Shown: positions 16,062 through 24,732 of the stretch, piece after piece
Layout of the letters: every line of letters begins with the position of its first letter
Numbering within the stretch: position 1 is the first letter of the stretch
Assembly (NCBI GenBank): GCA_020060485.1
Contig: JAGVAB010000101.1
Span: 1 to 57,638, forward strand
Direction of reading: 5' to 3'
DNA from: Anaerolineales bacterium
GTDB taxonomy: Bacteria > Chloroflexota > Anaerolineae > Anaerolineales > Anaerolineaceae
Length of the DNA stretch: 57,638 bases
Made by a program: the position numbers and the translations under genes
The notes under the pieces: model-generated
What the model saw: the letters and a program-made list of their open reading frames with translations, nothing else
Told to the model about the DNA's origin: nothing
Databases searched by the model: none

Positions 16062-17846
16062 ATGACATTTTTTCGCTCACACATATTGGTATCTGTTGAC
16101 CCCGAATGTCAGGCCAAAGGCGCACTTGAAATCATCGACGCCCTGAACGACGAACTTGTTGCCCAGGGACTGATCGATGAAGTGCAGGTGCTTGAGACTT
16201 CGCGCATCGGTGATCCGATTGTCTTTGGTCCAGATATCATGGTCTACCCGGAAGGCGTTCACTATGCAAGGCTGACAGCTGATGATATTCCCTTCCTGGT
16301 CAAGGAACATTTCCTTAAAGGTCGCATCGTTGAAAAATTTGTAGTTGAACAGATTGCCAAATCAGACGATGAATTGGGCCCTCCCAAGCCAAAGGAAGTG
16401 CGGGTTGTGCTGCGCAATTGTGGCGTGATCGATCCTTACAACATAGAAGAATACATTGCTGTTGATGGCTACATGGCATTGGCCAAATGCGTTGCAGAAC
16501 TAACCCCTGAAGAAGTGATCGATCAGGTTCTTCGCTCCGGCCTGCGCGGCCGCGGCGGCGCAGGCTTCCCCGCCGGCAAGAAATGGCAATTTGCCCGTGC
16601 CAGCCAGAGCACACCCAAATACGTCATCTGTAATGCGGATGAGGGCGACCCTGGCGCATTCATGAATCGCCGTGTGCTTGAAAGTGATCCCCACGCTGTG
16701 GTGGAAGGCATGACCATTGCCGCCTACGCCATTGGCTCCAGCCAGGGTTACGTCTACTGCCGGGCAGAATACCCGGAAGCTGTGCGCACCCTGAATATCG
16801 CAATCAAACAAGCGCGGGAATTTGGCCTGTTGGGTGAGAACATCCTCGGGTCCGATTTCTCCTTTGACCTCGAAGTGCGCATGGGTGCAGGCGCTTTTGT
16901 CTGCGGTGAAGAAACTGCCTTGATGGCTTCCATTGAAGGCAAACGTGGCGAACCACGCACCCGTCCACCTTTCCCGGCAGTCAAGGGCTTATGGGGACAA
17001 CCCTCCAACGTCAATAACGTGGAAACCTACGCCACCGTTCCACAAGTCATCCTCAGGGGGCCGGATTGGTTTGCCAGCATGGGAACTGAACGCAGCAAGG
17101 GCACAAAAACCTTTGCTCTGGCTGGCGATGTCAACAACACCGGCCTGATTGAAGTACCCATGGGAATCACCCTGCGCGAGATCGTCTATGAAGTCGGCGG
17201 CGGCATCAAGAACGGCAAAGGGTTCAAAGCCATTCAGACTGGCGGCCCGATGGGCGGCTGCCTGCCCTCTTCAAATCTCGACCTGGCAGTGGATTATGAA
17301 ACCCTCGGCCATGCTGGCTCCATCATGGGCTCCGGCGGCATGATCGTCATGGATGAAGAAACCTGCATGGTTGATATTGCCCGTTTCTTTATGGAGTTTA
17401 CCCAGGAAGAAAGCTGTGGCAAATGCGTCCCCTGCCGGGTCGGAACCCGCCGTTTACTGGACATCCTGACCAAGATTTGTGAAGGTGAAGGCAAAGACGG
17501 CGACATCGAAACACTAGAAATGCTCTGCGAACAGATTAAACAGGACAGCCTGTGCGGTCTGGGCCAGGGTGCGCCCAATCCTGTGGAAAGTACCCTGAAA
17601 CATTTTCGGGATGAATTCGAAGCCCACATATACGAAAAACGCTGCCCCGCCAAAGTTTGCAGAGCATTGATCCGCTATGATATCCTCGAAGAAGCCTGCA
17701 CAGGCTGCACCGTCTGCGCCCGTAACTGCCCGGTGAATGCCATATCGGGCGAACGCCGCCAGACCCACATCATCGACCCTGATACGTGTGTCCGTTGTGG
17801 GATCTGCTTACAGGTCTGCAACTTTAATGCTGTAACGATCAATTAA
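16062..17846 (+). CDS. nuoF: NuoF-like NADH-binding subunit with C-terminal 2x[4Fe-4S] domain, copy 1 (HydB/HndC-type)
   Basis: 594 residues from ATG 16062, preceded by GGAAGG. The N-terminal thioredoxin-like domain (about 1-95) keeps only one of four expected cysteines (SVDPECQAKG); the second pair reads ETSRIGDP. The FMN/NADH core has RGRGGAGFPAGKKWQFA, CNADEGDPGAF and FVCGEETALM. The [4Fe-4S] site is ESCGKCVPCRVGTRR plus SLCGLG. Two more [4Fe-4S] clusters come from CTGCTVCARNCPVNA and CVRCGICLQVCNF at the end. This domain order is that of the bifurcating-type HydB subunit, which oxidises or reduces NAD(H). Confidence 0.93.
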   Translation: MTFFRSHILVSVDPECQAKGALEIIDALNDELVAQGLIDEVQVLETSRIGDPIVFGPDIMVYPEGVHYARLTADDIPFLVKEHFLKGRIVEKFVVEQIAKSDDELGPPKPKEVRVVLRNCGVIDPYNIEEYIAVDGYMALAKCVAELTPEEVIDQVLRSGLRGRGGAGFPAGKKWQFARASQSTPKYVICNADEGDPGAFMNRRVLESDPHAVVEGMTIAAYAIGSSQGYVYCRAEYPEAVRTLNIAIKQAREFGLLGENILGSDFSFDLEVRMGAGAFVCGEETALMASIEGKRGEPRTRPPFPAVKGLWGQPSNVNNVETYATVPQVILRGPDWFASMGTERSKGTKTFALAGDVNNTGLIEVPMGITLREIVYEVGGGIKNGKGFKAIQTGGPMGGCLPSSNLDLAVDYETLGHAGSIMGSGGMIVMDEETCMVDIARFFMEFTQEESCGKCVPCRVGTRRLLDILTKICEGEGKDGDIETLEMLCEQIKQDSLCGLGQGAPNPVESTLKHFRDEFEAHIYEKRCPAKVCRALIRYDILEEACTGCTVCARNCPVNAISGERRQTHIIDPDTCVRCGICLQVCNFNAVTIN

Positions 17847-17881
17847 TTTTCGTTTAACTGCTATCTGGACTGGAGAGGAAG

Positions 17882-18352
17882 ATGACACCTGACAACATAA
17901 ATGTGCTTGAAGTGGTTCGGGGCATCGTCAAGGAACACGGAGCGAAAGCTGAAGAGCTGATCCCCATCCTGAATGATGTCAACCGAGCCATTGGATATTT
18001 ACCAAAAGAGGCCCTGCACGAAGTGAGCCGGCTGGTTAAAACACCGGAAAGCAGATTAACCTCTGTTGCCACATTTTATCAAATGCTGTCCACCAAGCCA
18101 CGCGGCAAACACGTGATCCAATTCTGCGAAAGTGCCCCATGCCATGTTGTGGGCGGTCGTGAAGTCTGGCTCGCCGTGCAGCAAGAATTGGGTTTGCAAG
18201 ATGGCGAAACCAGCGAAGATGGCAAGTGGACATTGATTACTGCCAGTTGTTTGGGGCTTTGCGGTGTCGGACCGATCCTCATTATTGACGAGGATATGTA
18301 CGGCAATGTAACCCCCACCCAGGTGCCAGATATTCTGGCCAGATACAATTAA
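17882..18352 (+). CDS. nuoE: NuoE-like [2Fe-2S] subunit, copy 2 (HoxE-type)
   Basis: 156 residues, with cysteine ligands in QFCESAPCHVVGG and ASCLGLCGVGP, an intact [2Fe-2S] site. The sequence differs clearly from copy 1 at 14513, so it is an old paralogue. It is spaced 12 bases from the following nuoF copy, and together they form a second diaphorase module. Confidence 0.92.
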   Translation: MTPDNINVLEVVRGIVKEHGAKAEELIPILNDVNRAIGYLPKEALHEVSRLVKTPESRLTSVATFYQMLSTKPRGKHVIQFCESAPCHVVGGREVWLAVQQELGLQDGETSEDGKWTLITASCLGLCGVGPILIIDEDMYGNVTPTQVPDILARYN

Positions 18353-18364
18353 CGGAGGCGGCAC

Positions 18365-20032
18365 ATGAATTACCGGTCAATGGTACTTGTATCTGGTGAC
18401 CCACAGAGTATGCAGCGCGGCGCCCAGGCCGTCTATGAACAGTTCCAGCGCGAAATTAATGCCCTTGGGCTGGAAAAAGAAATTTCTCTCTCCTGGTTAC
18501 AGGATGTCGGCCGCAGCGATGCTGTTCCGCTGGCGGTTGTGTACCCTGAAGCCACCATCTACGGCCCTTTAAAACCCGAAGATGTGCATACCATCGTGGA
18601 GGAGCATCTTTATAAAGGCCGCATCGCCCCTGGCCTGCAAGCCCCGGTGCGAGAATTGAGCGGCCATATTGCCTGGATCTCTGCCCGGCAGGGCACCCTG
18701 CCGGCCGAGCAGCGTATCATCCTGCAGCGGGCTGGCGTGATCGACCCCACCAGCATCGAAGATTATATTACCCAGGATGGTTACACTGCCCTGGCGAACA
18801 TCCTCACATCAATGAAGCCAGAGGAAGTGATCGAACAGATCAAGCAATCTGGATTGCGCGGCCGCGGCGGGGCAGGTTTCCCCACCGGGCTGAAATGGCA
18901 ATTTGTTGCCAAAACCCCCGGCGATTTGAAATATGTCATTTGCAACGCCGATGAAAGTGAACCCGGCACTTTTAAGGACCGGGTACTCATCGAAGGCGAT
19001 CCGCACGCCATCATCGAAGCCATGGCAATTGCAGCTTATTCCGTTGGCGCCAGCGAAGGCTATTTCTATGTGCGCGGCGAATATCTGCTGGCTCAAGAAC
19101 GACTGCGCACCGCCATCAAACAAGCTGAAGAAATGGGCCTCCTCGGAGAGGATATCCTCGGCAGCGGCTTCAATTTCAAACTCCACGTCCATAGCGGTGC
19201 TGGGGCCTACATCTGCGGCGAAGAAACAGCCTTGATCGAATCTCTGGAAGGCAAACGTGGAGAGCCTCGGTCCCGCCCGCCCTATCCAACAACCCACGGC
19301 CTTTGGGGAAAACCAACCGTAGTCAATAATGTGGAAACCCTGGCCAACATCCCCGCCATCATGCGCAACGGCGCCGACTGGTATCGGAGTTTTGGCACAA
19401 AAAGCAGCCCGGGCACCAAGGTTTGCACCATTCTTGGCAACGTAAATGTCACCGGCTTGATCGAAGTACCCATGGGCATCACCCTGCGCGAGGTCATCTC
19501 CATCTATGGCAAGGGTATGGCCAACGGCGGCCATTTCAAACTGGCACAAACCGGCGGTTCCAGCGGCTCTGTTATCCCCAGCAGCCTGCAGGATACCCCC
19601 ATGGACTTTGATTCCTTCCAGGCCAATGGCGTATCCCTTGGTTCCGGCGCCTTGCTGATCTGCGATGAAAACACATGTGTTGTTGATCTCGCCAAGGTGT
19701 TGATGAACTTCTTCCGCAAAGAAAGCTGCGGAAAATGCAACCCCTGCCGCATCGGCACCCAACGCGCTTACCAGATCCTCACCAACATCTCGGAAGGCGT
19801 TGGCACTCTGCAGGATCTGGAAGATCTTCGGTTCGTTAGCAAAAACCTGATCGAGCTTTCCAACTGCGGCCTGGGCACAACCGCCGGAACCCCCATGGAA
19901 AACATCCTGCAATACTTCCTGCCGGAAGTGGAAGCGCATATCAAACTCAAGGTTTGCCCAACAGGCGTTTGTGCCATGAGCGGCCGAAAAGTTTTTACCG
20001 ACACAAAACTAGCACAATTAGATCATGCATAG
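18365..20032 (+). CDS. nuoF: NuoF-like NADH-binding subunit, copy 2 (HoxF-type, no C-terminal ferredoxin)
   Basis: 555 residues. The N-terminal thioredoxin-like domain (1-100) has no cysteine at all (VLVSGDPQSMQRGAQAVY, SWLQDVGRSDAVPLAVVYPE), so no cluster there. The core is complete: RGRGGAGFPTGLKWQFV, CNADESEPGTFKDRV, YICGEETALIESLEGKRGEP, and a [4Fe-4S] site ESCGKCNPCRIGTQR plus SNCGLG. It ends with CPTGVCAMSGRKVF and lacks the double ferredoxin domain of copy 1. Resembles HoxF of bidirectional NAD hydrogenases. Confidence 0.93.
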   Translation: MNYRSMVLVSGDPQSMQRGAQAVYEQFQREINALGLEKEISLSWLQDVGRSDAVPLAVVYPEATIYGPLKPEDVHTIVEEHLYKGRIAPGLQAPVRELSGHIAWISARQGTLPAEQRIILQRAGVIDPTSIEDYITQDGYTALANILTSMKPEEVIEQIKQSGLRGRGGAGFPTGLKWQFVAKTPGDLKYVICNADESEPGTFKDRVLIEGDPHAIIEAMAIAAYSVGASEGYFYVRGEYLLAQERLRTAIKQAEEMGLLGEDILGSGFNFKLHVHSGAGAYICGEETALIESLEGKRGEPRSRPPYPTTHGLWGKPTVVNNVETLANIPAIMRNGADWYRSFGTKSSPGTKVCTILGNVNVTGLIEVPMGITLREVISIYGKGMANGGHFKLAQTGGSSGSVIPSSLQDTPMDFDSFQANGVSLGSGALLICDENTCVVDLAKVLMNFFRKESCGKCNPCRIGTQRAYQILTNISEGVGTLQDLEDLRFVSKNLIELSNCGLGTTAGTPMENILQYFLPEVEAHIKLKVCPTGVCAMSGRKVFTDTKLAQLDHA

Positions 20033-20044
20033 AGAGGGCTGATA

Positions 20045-21991
20045 ATGGTCAATATCACAATTGATGGAAAGAAGTTTCAAGTTCCAGAAGGAACCACCGT
20101 TCTGCGAGCTGCCCAGCAGGCAGAAATACACATCCCCACCTTGTGCGACCATCCGGCATTGACCCCTTTTGGTGGCTGCCGGCTTTGCCTGGTCGAAATT
20201 GAGGGCGCCCGCACTTTGCAAACCTCTTGCACCCTGCCCGTCATGGAAAACATGGTTGTCAAGACCGACTCTGATCGCATCCGTGAAGCCCGCAAATTCG
20301 TGCTGACCCTGCTGTTCAGTGAACGCAACCATTTCTGCCCCTATTGCCAGGTCAGCGGCGGCGACTGCGAATTACAGAATGCGGCCTACGAACAGGACAT
20401 GACCCACTGGCCTTTGCAGCCCAACTGGACCACCTTCGATGTGGATGCCTCACACAAGTACTTCATCCTTGAGCAGAGCCGCTGTATCCTCTGCCGGCGT
20501 TGCGTGCGGGCCTGTGGCGAGCTGGTTGGCAATTTCACCCTGGGCGTGGAAGAACGGGGCGCAGACTCCTCCATTGTTGCAGATTTGGGCACCCCCCTGG
20601 GCGAGAGTTCCTGCATCTCCTGTGGGGTTTGTGTTCAGGTTTGCCCAACTGGTGCACTGATCGACCGCAAGAGCGCTTATCTTGGTCACGATGTAGAATT
20701 GCAGAAAACCGATAGCATCTGCCTGGGTTGCAGTGTTGGTTGCGGGATTACCGTTTACAGCCGGGATAATCACCTGGTACGCATTGAAGGCAACTGGGAT
20801 GCTGCTGCCAATCACGGTGTTCTTTGCAAGACCGGCCGCTTCCTGCCAATTGATGCCGAGAATTTTGACCGCGTCTATACCCCCATGGTACGCAAGGACG
20901 GCAAACTCAAAGCCGCCACCTGGGACGAAGCTCTAAGCGTCGTGGCAAACCAATTAAAGAAATCCAGCAAAACCGCCGCCATGGCTTCCACCCGCCTGCC
21001 TGCCGAGTCTCTGTATCTCTTCAAGCAATTGTTCAAGGATCACCTCCAGGCCAGCCTGGTTACCAGCATTGAAGAAGGCCTTAATACCCGGCTGCCTGCC
21101 CAACTTGCGGTTGAATTAGGCACACCTTTTGAAGGCAACCTGAATGAGATCGAAAAAGCAGATTGCGTATTTGTGGTTGGTGCAGATCTGGCCGAAGACC
21201 ACGAAGTAGTTGGCTTCTTCATCAAACGCAACCTGCCTCTGGGCACGGAACTGATCCTGGCTGGAACAGAAAACGACGCCTTTGCACTGTACGCACATGA
21301 GGCGCTGGCCCCGGTTGCCGGCGGCATGGGTGATCTGCTCCAGGCGATCAATGCCGCCCTGGCTGGAAAACCCTTCGCTTCCTTTGCCGCCAAAGCAGGC
21401 GTTGCAGAAGCCGCCATTCAGGTTGCAGCCCAGATGTTGTCCCGGGCCAACTTCCCGGCCATCATTTACGGCGAAGGACTATTAAAAGACGCATCCCTGA
21501 ACACTCTCAAAGCGCTGGTTGAGTTGGGCCACCTGTCTGGCGCCATCTCCGATCAGAGAAATGCACTGGTCAGCGTCAAAGGCAAGGCCAACAGTCTGGC
21601 TGCCGCCCAATATGGCCTTGAGCAGTCCTTTGAACTCACCGACCAGCAGGCCATTTTCCTTGCACTCGGCGATGATTGCCCAAGCCAGAAACTGATCCAG
21701 CGCCTGGAAAAAGCTCCATTCCTCGCAGTCCAGGCCAGCTACACTTCCCAACTGACAGCCCAGGCTGATGTCGTCCTGCCGGTTGAAAACTGGGCAGAAC
21801 TTGAGGGTCACTATCTCAGTCTCGAAGGCCGTCTGCAAAAGGCCGTCAAGAGCCAGCCTGCGCCCGAAGGAATTTTAAGCAGCAGCGCTGTATTCGAAAA
21901 ACTTGCCACCGCCCTCGGATCACCAGTGAATGGTGAGGGCTGGAAGGACGAACTTCTCAAGCAGGTTCCTGTATCAGTGATCCTGGACTGA
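20045..21991 (+). CDS. NuoG-like iron-sulfur hub subunit of the hydrogenase
   Basis: 648 residues. Clusters in order: [2Fe-2S] ferredoxin (HIPTLCDH, GGCRLC, TSCTLP); His-Cys [4Fe-4S] (ERNHFCPYCQVSGGDCE); two [4Fe-4S] (CILCRRCVRACGE and CISCGVCVQVCPTG); an N-terminal molybdopterin-oxidoreductase-type [4Fe-4S] (ICLGCSVGCGITV and GVLCKTGR); then about 370 residues of degenerate MopB fold. No [FeFe] H-cluster motif (TSCCP, MPCxxK) is present. It is much longer than HoxU (about 240) and instead matches NuoG or the HydA subunit of [NiFe] bifurcating complexes, linking the NuoEF modules to HoxYH. Confidence 0.9.
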   Translation: MVNITIDGKKFQVPEGTTVLRAAQQAEIHIPTLCDHPALTPFGGCRLCLVEIEGARTLQTSCTLPVMENMVVKTDSDRIREARKFVLTLLFSERNHFCPYCQVSGGDCELQNAAYEQDMTHWPLQPNWTTFDVDASHKYFILEQSRCILCRRCVRACGELVGNFTLGVEERGADSSIVADLGTPLGESSCISCGVCVQVCPTGALIDRKSAYLGHDVELQKTDSICLGCSVGCGITVYSRDNHLVRIEGNWDAAANHGVLCKTGRFLPIDAENFDRVYTPMVRKDGKLKAATWDEALSVVANQLKKSSKTAAMASTRLPAESLYLFKQLFKDHLQASLVTSIEEGLNTRLPAQLAVELGTPFEGNLNEIEKADCVFVVGADLAEDHEVVGFFIKRNLPLGTELILAGTENDAFALYAHEALAPVAGGMGDLLQAINAALAGKPFASFAAKAGVAEAAIQVAAQMLSRANFPAIIYGEGLLKDASLNTLKALVELGHLSGAISDQRNALVSVKGKANSLAAAQYGLEQSFELTDQQAIFLALGDDCPSQKLIQRLEKAPFLAVQASYTSQLTAQADVVLPVENWAELEGHYLSLEGRLQKAVKSQPAPEGILSSSAVFEKLATALGSPVNGEGWKDELLKQVPVSVILD

Positions 21992-22026
21992 GCGTTATTT
22001 GGTAGAATAGAAAAAGGAGCCACAAT

Positions 22027-22572
22027 ATGCCAAAACCCAAAGTAGCATCAGACTGGATGGCGGGCTGTGCAGGTTGCCATATGTCCTTACTGGATATGGA
22101 TGAACGTATTATTCAAGTCGCCGAATTGGTTGATATTCGCGCCACCCCAATCACCGACCTGAAACATGCCGACGCAAGCGGAGTGGATGTAGGCATCCTC
22201 GAAGGTGCGATCAATAACACGGCAAACGAGGAACAGGCGCACCTGATGCGCGATCGGTGTAAAATACTGGTAGCCCTCGGTGACTGCGCAGTGTTTGGCG
22301 GCGTTCCAGCTATGCGCAATTTTTTCACCATCGAAGAATCCCTCCGCCGGGCCTACGTGGAGACCGAAAGCACCGATGCCGGGGGTTTTATTCCCTCCGA
22401 CCCGGAATTATGCGTGCCCACCCGGGTACGCGCAGTTCATGAAGTCGTTCCGGTCGATATTTTTGTTCCGGGATGCCCGCCGGATGCGGATACCATTTTT
22501 TATGTCTTGAGCGAACTGGCCCAGGGTCGCATGCCGGAACTCAAGGAAAATAATCTACTGCACTGGCACTAG
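22027..22572 (+). CDS. hoxY: [NiFe] hydrogenase small subunit (HoxY-type)
   Basis: 181 residues, the short group 3 form with only the proximal [4Fe-4S] cluster. The cluster ligands are Cys14 and Cys17 (AGCAGCHMSLL), ALGDCAVFGGVP and VPGCPPDAD. No Tat signal, so cytoplasmic. Start ATG 22027 follows AAAAGGAG. Accepts electrons from the Ni-Fe site in the large subunit and passes them to the NuoG-like subunit. Confidence 0.95.
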   Translation: MPKPKVASDWMAGCAGCHMSLLDMDERIIQVAELVDIRATPITDLKHADASGVDVGILEGAINNTANEEQAHLMRDRCKILVALGDCAVFGGVPAMRNFFTIEESLRRAYVETESTDAGGFIPSDPELCVPTRVRAVHEVVPVDIFVPGCPPDADTIFYVLSELAQGRMPELKENNLLHWH

Positions 22573-22585
22573 AATGGAGGAAATT

Positions 22586-24016
22586 ATGGGTATGCAAAAG
22601 ATCACCATCGAGCCAGTCACTCGCATTGAAGGCCACGCGAAGATCACCATTCGATTGAATGAAAATGGCTCAGTCGACCACGCCTATCTTCACATCAATG
22701 AGTTTCGCGGTTTCGAGAAATTCTGTGAAGGCCGCATGGTATTTGAAATGCCGTCCATCACCCCGCGCATCTGCGGCATTTGCCCGGTCAGCCACCATCT
22801 GGCATCCGCCAAAGCCGGGGATGTGGTTTTAGGCTGTCCCCCGCCCCGCCCTGCTTCACTGCTGCGCGAGCTGATGCACATGGGCCAGATCATCCAAAGC
22901 CACGGCATGCACTTTTTCGAGCTTGCCGGGCCAGACCTTCTGCTTGGTTTTGACGCCGATCCCGCTATTCGCAATGTGATTGGAATCATCCAGGCCAATC
23001 CCGAAGTAGCGGTCAAGGCCGTCAACTTGCGTAAATACGGTCAGGAAATTATCCGGATTTTGGGCGGCCGCCGCATTCACCCCGTCTTTGCTGTTCCCGG
23101 TGGCGTCAATAAATCCCTGTCTGTCGCAGACAGCGATATCATTCGCGCCGGAATGGAAGACGCCAAAGCCACCACCATGCTTGGCCTGCAAATCATGAAA
23201 GATTGGGCCGACAAGAACCAGAACGTGATCAACGAGTTTGCTGTGTTGACCACCGGATATATGGGATTGGTAACACCTGACAACGGCCTTGAATTGTACG
23301 ATGGACAGCTGCGTCTTGTGGATTCTACAGGCCAGCAATTGGAAAAATTCGAGCCCTCAACCTACCTGGATATCATCAGTGAACATGTTGAAAACTGGTC
23401 CTATCTCAAATTCCCCTATTACAAGAAGATGGGCTTCCCGGCGGGCGTATACCGCGTGGGACCATTGGGACGCCTCAACGCAGTTGACAAACTGGATACG
23501 CCGCTGGCGCAGGAAGAATGGCTGAAATACCGGGCACTGAACAACGGTTTGCCCATTGAACCGACCTTGATGTACCACTATGCCCGCCTGATTGAAACCC
23601 TCTTTGCCATTGAGAAAGTCGAGGTTTTGCTCGACGATCCCGACATTCTGAGCAGGGAGGTACTCAACACCCGCCAGCAGCCTCAACGCGAAGGTGTGGG
23701 CGTCATTGAAGCCCCGCGCGGCACCCTCATCCACCACTATTTTGCCGATGAAAATGGCAAACTGGAACGGGTAAACCTGATCGTTTCCACTGGCCATAAT
23801 AACTGGGCGATGAGCGAAGCCGTCGATTCGGTCGCCAAGACGTACATAAAAGGCCCCGAGATCCACGAAGGCCTTTTGAACCGGGTGGAAGCCGCTGTAC
23901 GTGCTCACGACCCATGCCTGTCCTGCTCCACCCACGCGATTGGCCAGATGCCGATGATCGTGGACATTGTGGACGCTGACAATAAAACCATCAGGACCCT
24001 GCGCCGCGAGGGCTAA
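22586..24016 (+). CDS. hoxH: [NiFe] hydrogenase large subunit (HoxH-type)
   Basis: 476 residues. I chose ATG 22586 because GGAGG at 22576-22580 lies five bases before it; an in-frame ATG at 22574 overlaps that site. Ni-Fe ligands are the two CxxC motifs, RICGICPVSHHLAS and DPCLSCSTHA near the C terminus. After the conserved His a 26-residue tail (AIGQMPMIVDIVDADN and following) should be clipped once nickel is inserted. The first residues TIEPVTRIEGHAKITI are the L0 motif. Group 3 (NAD-coupled, cytoplasmic) by small subunit size and context. Confidence 0.96.
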   Translation: MGMQKITIEPVTRIEGHAKITIRLNENGSVDHAYLHINEFRGFEKFCEGRMVFEMPSITPRICGICPVSHHLASAKAGDVVLGCPPPRPASLLRELMHMGQIIQSHGMHFFELAGPDLLLGFDADPAIRNVIGIIQANPEVAVKAVNLRKYGQEIIRILGGRRIHPVFAVPGGVNKSLSVADSDIIRAGMEDAKATTMLGLQIMKDWADKNQNVINEFAVLTTGYMGLVTPDNGLELYDGQLRLVDSTGQQLEKFEPSTYLDIISEHVENWSYLKFPYYKKMGFPAGVYRVGPLGRLNAVDKLDTPLAQEEWLKYRALNNGLPIEPTLMYHYARLIETLFAIEKVEVLLDDPDILSREVLNTRQQPQREGVGVIEAPRGTLIHHYFADENGKLERVNLIVSTGHNNWAMSEAVDSVAKTYIKGPEIHEGLLNRVEAAVRAHDPCLSCSTHAIGQMPMIVDIVDADNKTIRTLRREG

Positions 24017-24092
24017 TCATTCGCTCGCTGCCTGGATCAGAAATTGTCGTCACCGACAAGCTCGATGTACAGTTTGATCAGAAATAGAATCA

Positions 24093-24130
24093 AGGGTTTT
24101 TGCAGTTTGACTGCAAAAACCCTCTTTCTT
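24093..24130 (+). terminator. Strong terminator after hoxH
   Basis: Perfect 14-bp inverted repeat AGGGTTTTTGCAGT (24093-24106) and ACTGCAAAAACCCT (24110-24123) with a 3-base loop, followed by CTTTCTT. It separates the structural hydrogenase genes from the maturation genes. Confidence 0.85.
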
Positions 24131-24180
24131 GTGTCAGGCAGTATAATTCACCCGTAACAAGTTCAGTTCAAGGAGAAAGT

Positions 24181-24672
24181 GTGAAATCAACCCTGATCAT
24201 AGGTTATGGCAACCCAGACCGCCAGGATGATGGTGCGGCCTGGTATATCCTCAACGAGCTAGCCTCACGCTTTGGCTGTGCAGATATTCCCAGCACAGAT
24301 GAAGGATTGGAACCGAGTGATTGTTCCCCTTCTTTCATTTTCTCCCTGCAACTGATGCCTGAACTGGCAGAAACCATTGCCAGGTATGAGCGCGCCTGTT
24401 TCGTGGATGCCCACACTGAAAACATTGCCGAACCTATCCAGTTCACCCCGCTCAATTCGGCCTTTCAACGCTCTCCGCTCACCCACCACATGACCCCGCA
24501 AACCACCTTGAGCATCGCCGAAACCCTGTACGGCCGCGCTCCCCAGGCCATGCTTTGTTCTGTGCGTGGTTATGAATTTGGGTTTGACTCCCGGTTATCT
24601 GCTGCAACCCAGGCCCTGGCTGATCAGGCCGTACAGATGATCCTGTCCTGGGTAAACGACCAGGATAGCTGA
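24181..24672 (+). CDS. Hydrogenase maturation protease (HoxW/HycI family)
   Basis: 163 residues from GTG 24181, with AAGGAG about eight bases upstream; the frame is open back to 24100 but overlaps the terminator. The N terminus is TLIIGYGNPDRQDDGAAW, with the nickel-sensing acidic and His positions seen in FVDAHTEN and SPLTHHMTPQTTL, and RGYEFGF near the end. It removes the C-terminal tail of the HoxH precursor. The next gene, hypA, starts about 60 bases later. Confidence 0.9.
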   Translation: MKSTLIIGYGNPDRQDDGAAWYILNELASRFGCADIPSTDEGLEPSDCSPSFIFSLQLMPELAETIARYERACFVDAHTENIAEPIQFTPLNSAFQRSPLTHHMTPQTTLSIAETLYGRAPQAMLCSVRGYEFGFDSRLSAATQALADQAVQMILSWVNDQDS

Positions 24673-24720
24673 TCTGACCGCTTGTTGGTTCAATTAGGCC
24701 AAATACACTCATTTTAGTAT

Positions 24721-24726
24721 TATAAT
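24721..24726 (+). promoter_or_regulatory. -10 element immediately upstream of hypA, possible leaderless start
   Basis: A consensus TATAAT lies six bases before the hypA ATG (24733) and there is no purine-rich ribosome-binding site between. A transcript starting at the usual distance would begin at or next to the ATG. No convincing -35 box is visible. Confidence 0.45.
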
Positions 24727-24732
24727 AAAGCC

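Noticed and set aside
18809..19939. 376-codon minus-strand frame opposite nuoF copy 2
   Set aside because: The plus strand encodes intact NuoF motifs over the whole length; the antisense translation is low-complexity and resembles no protein.
20045..21991. [FeFe] hydrogenase catalytic subunit
   Set aside because: The ferredoxin-like clusters resemble HydA, but the H-cluster motifs (TSCCP, MPCxxK) are absent, and a HoxYH core follows. Called NuoG-like instead.
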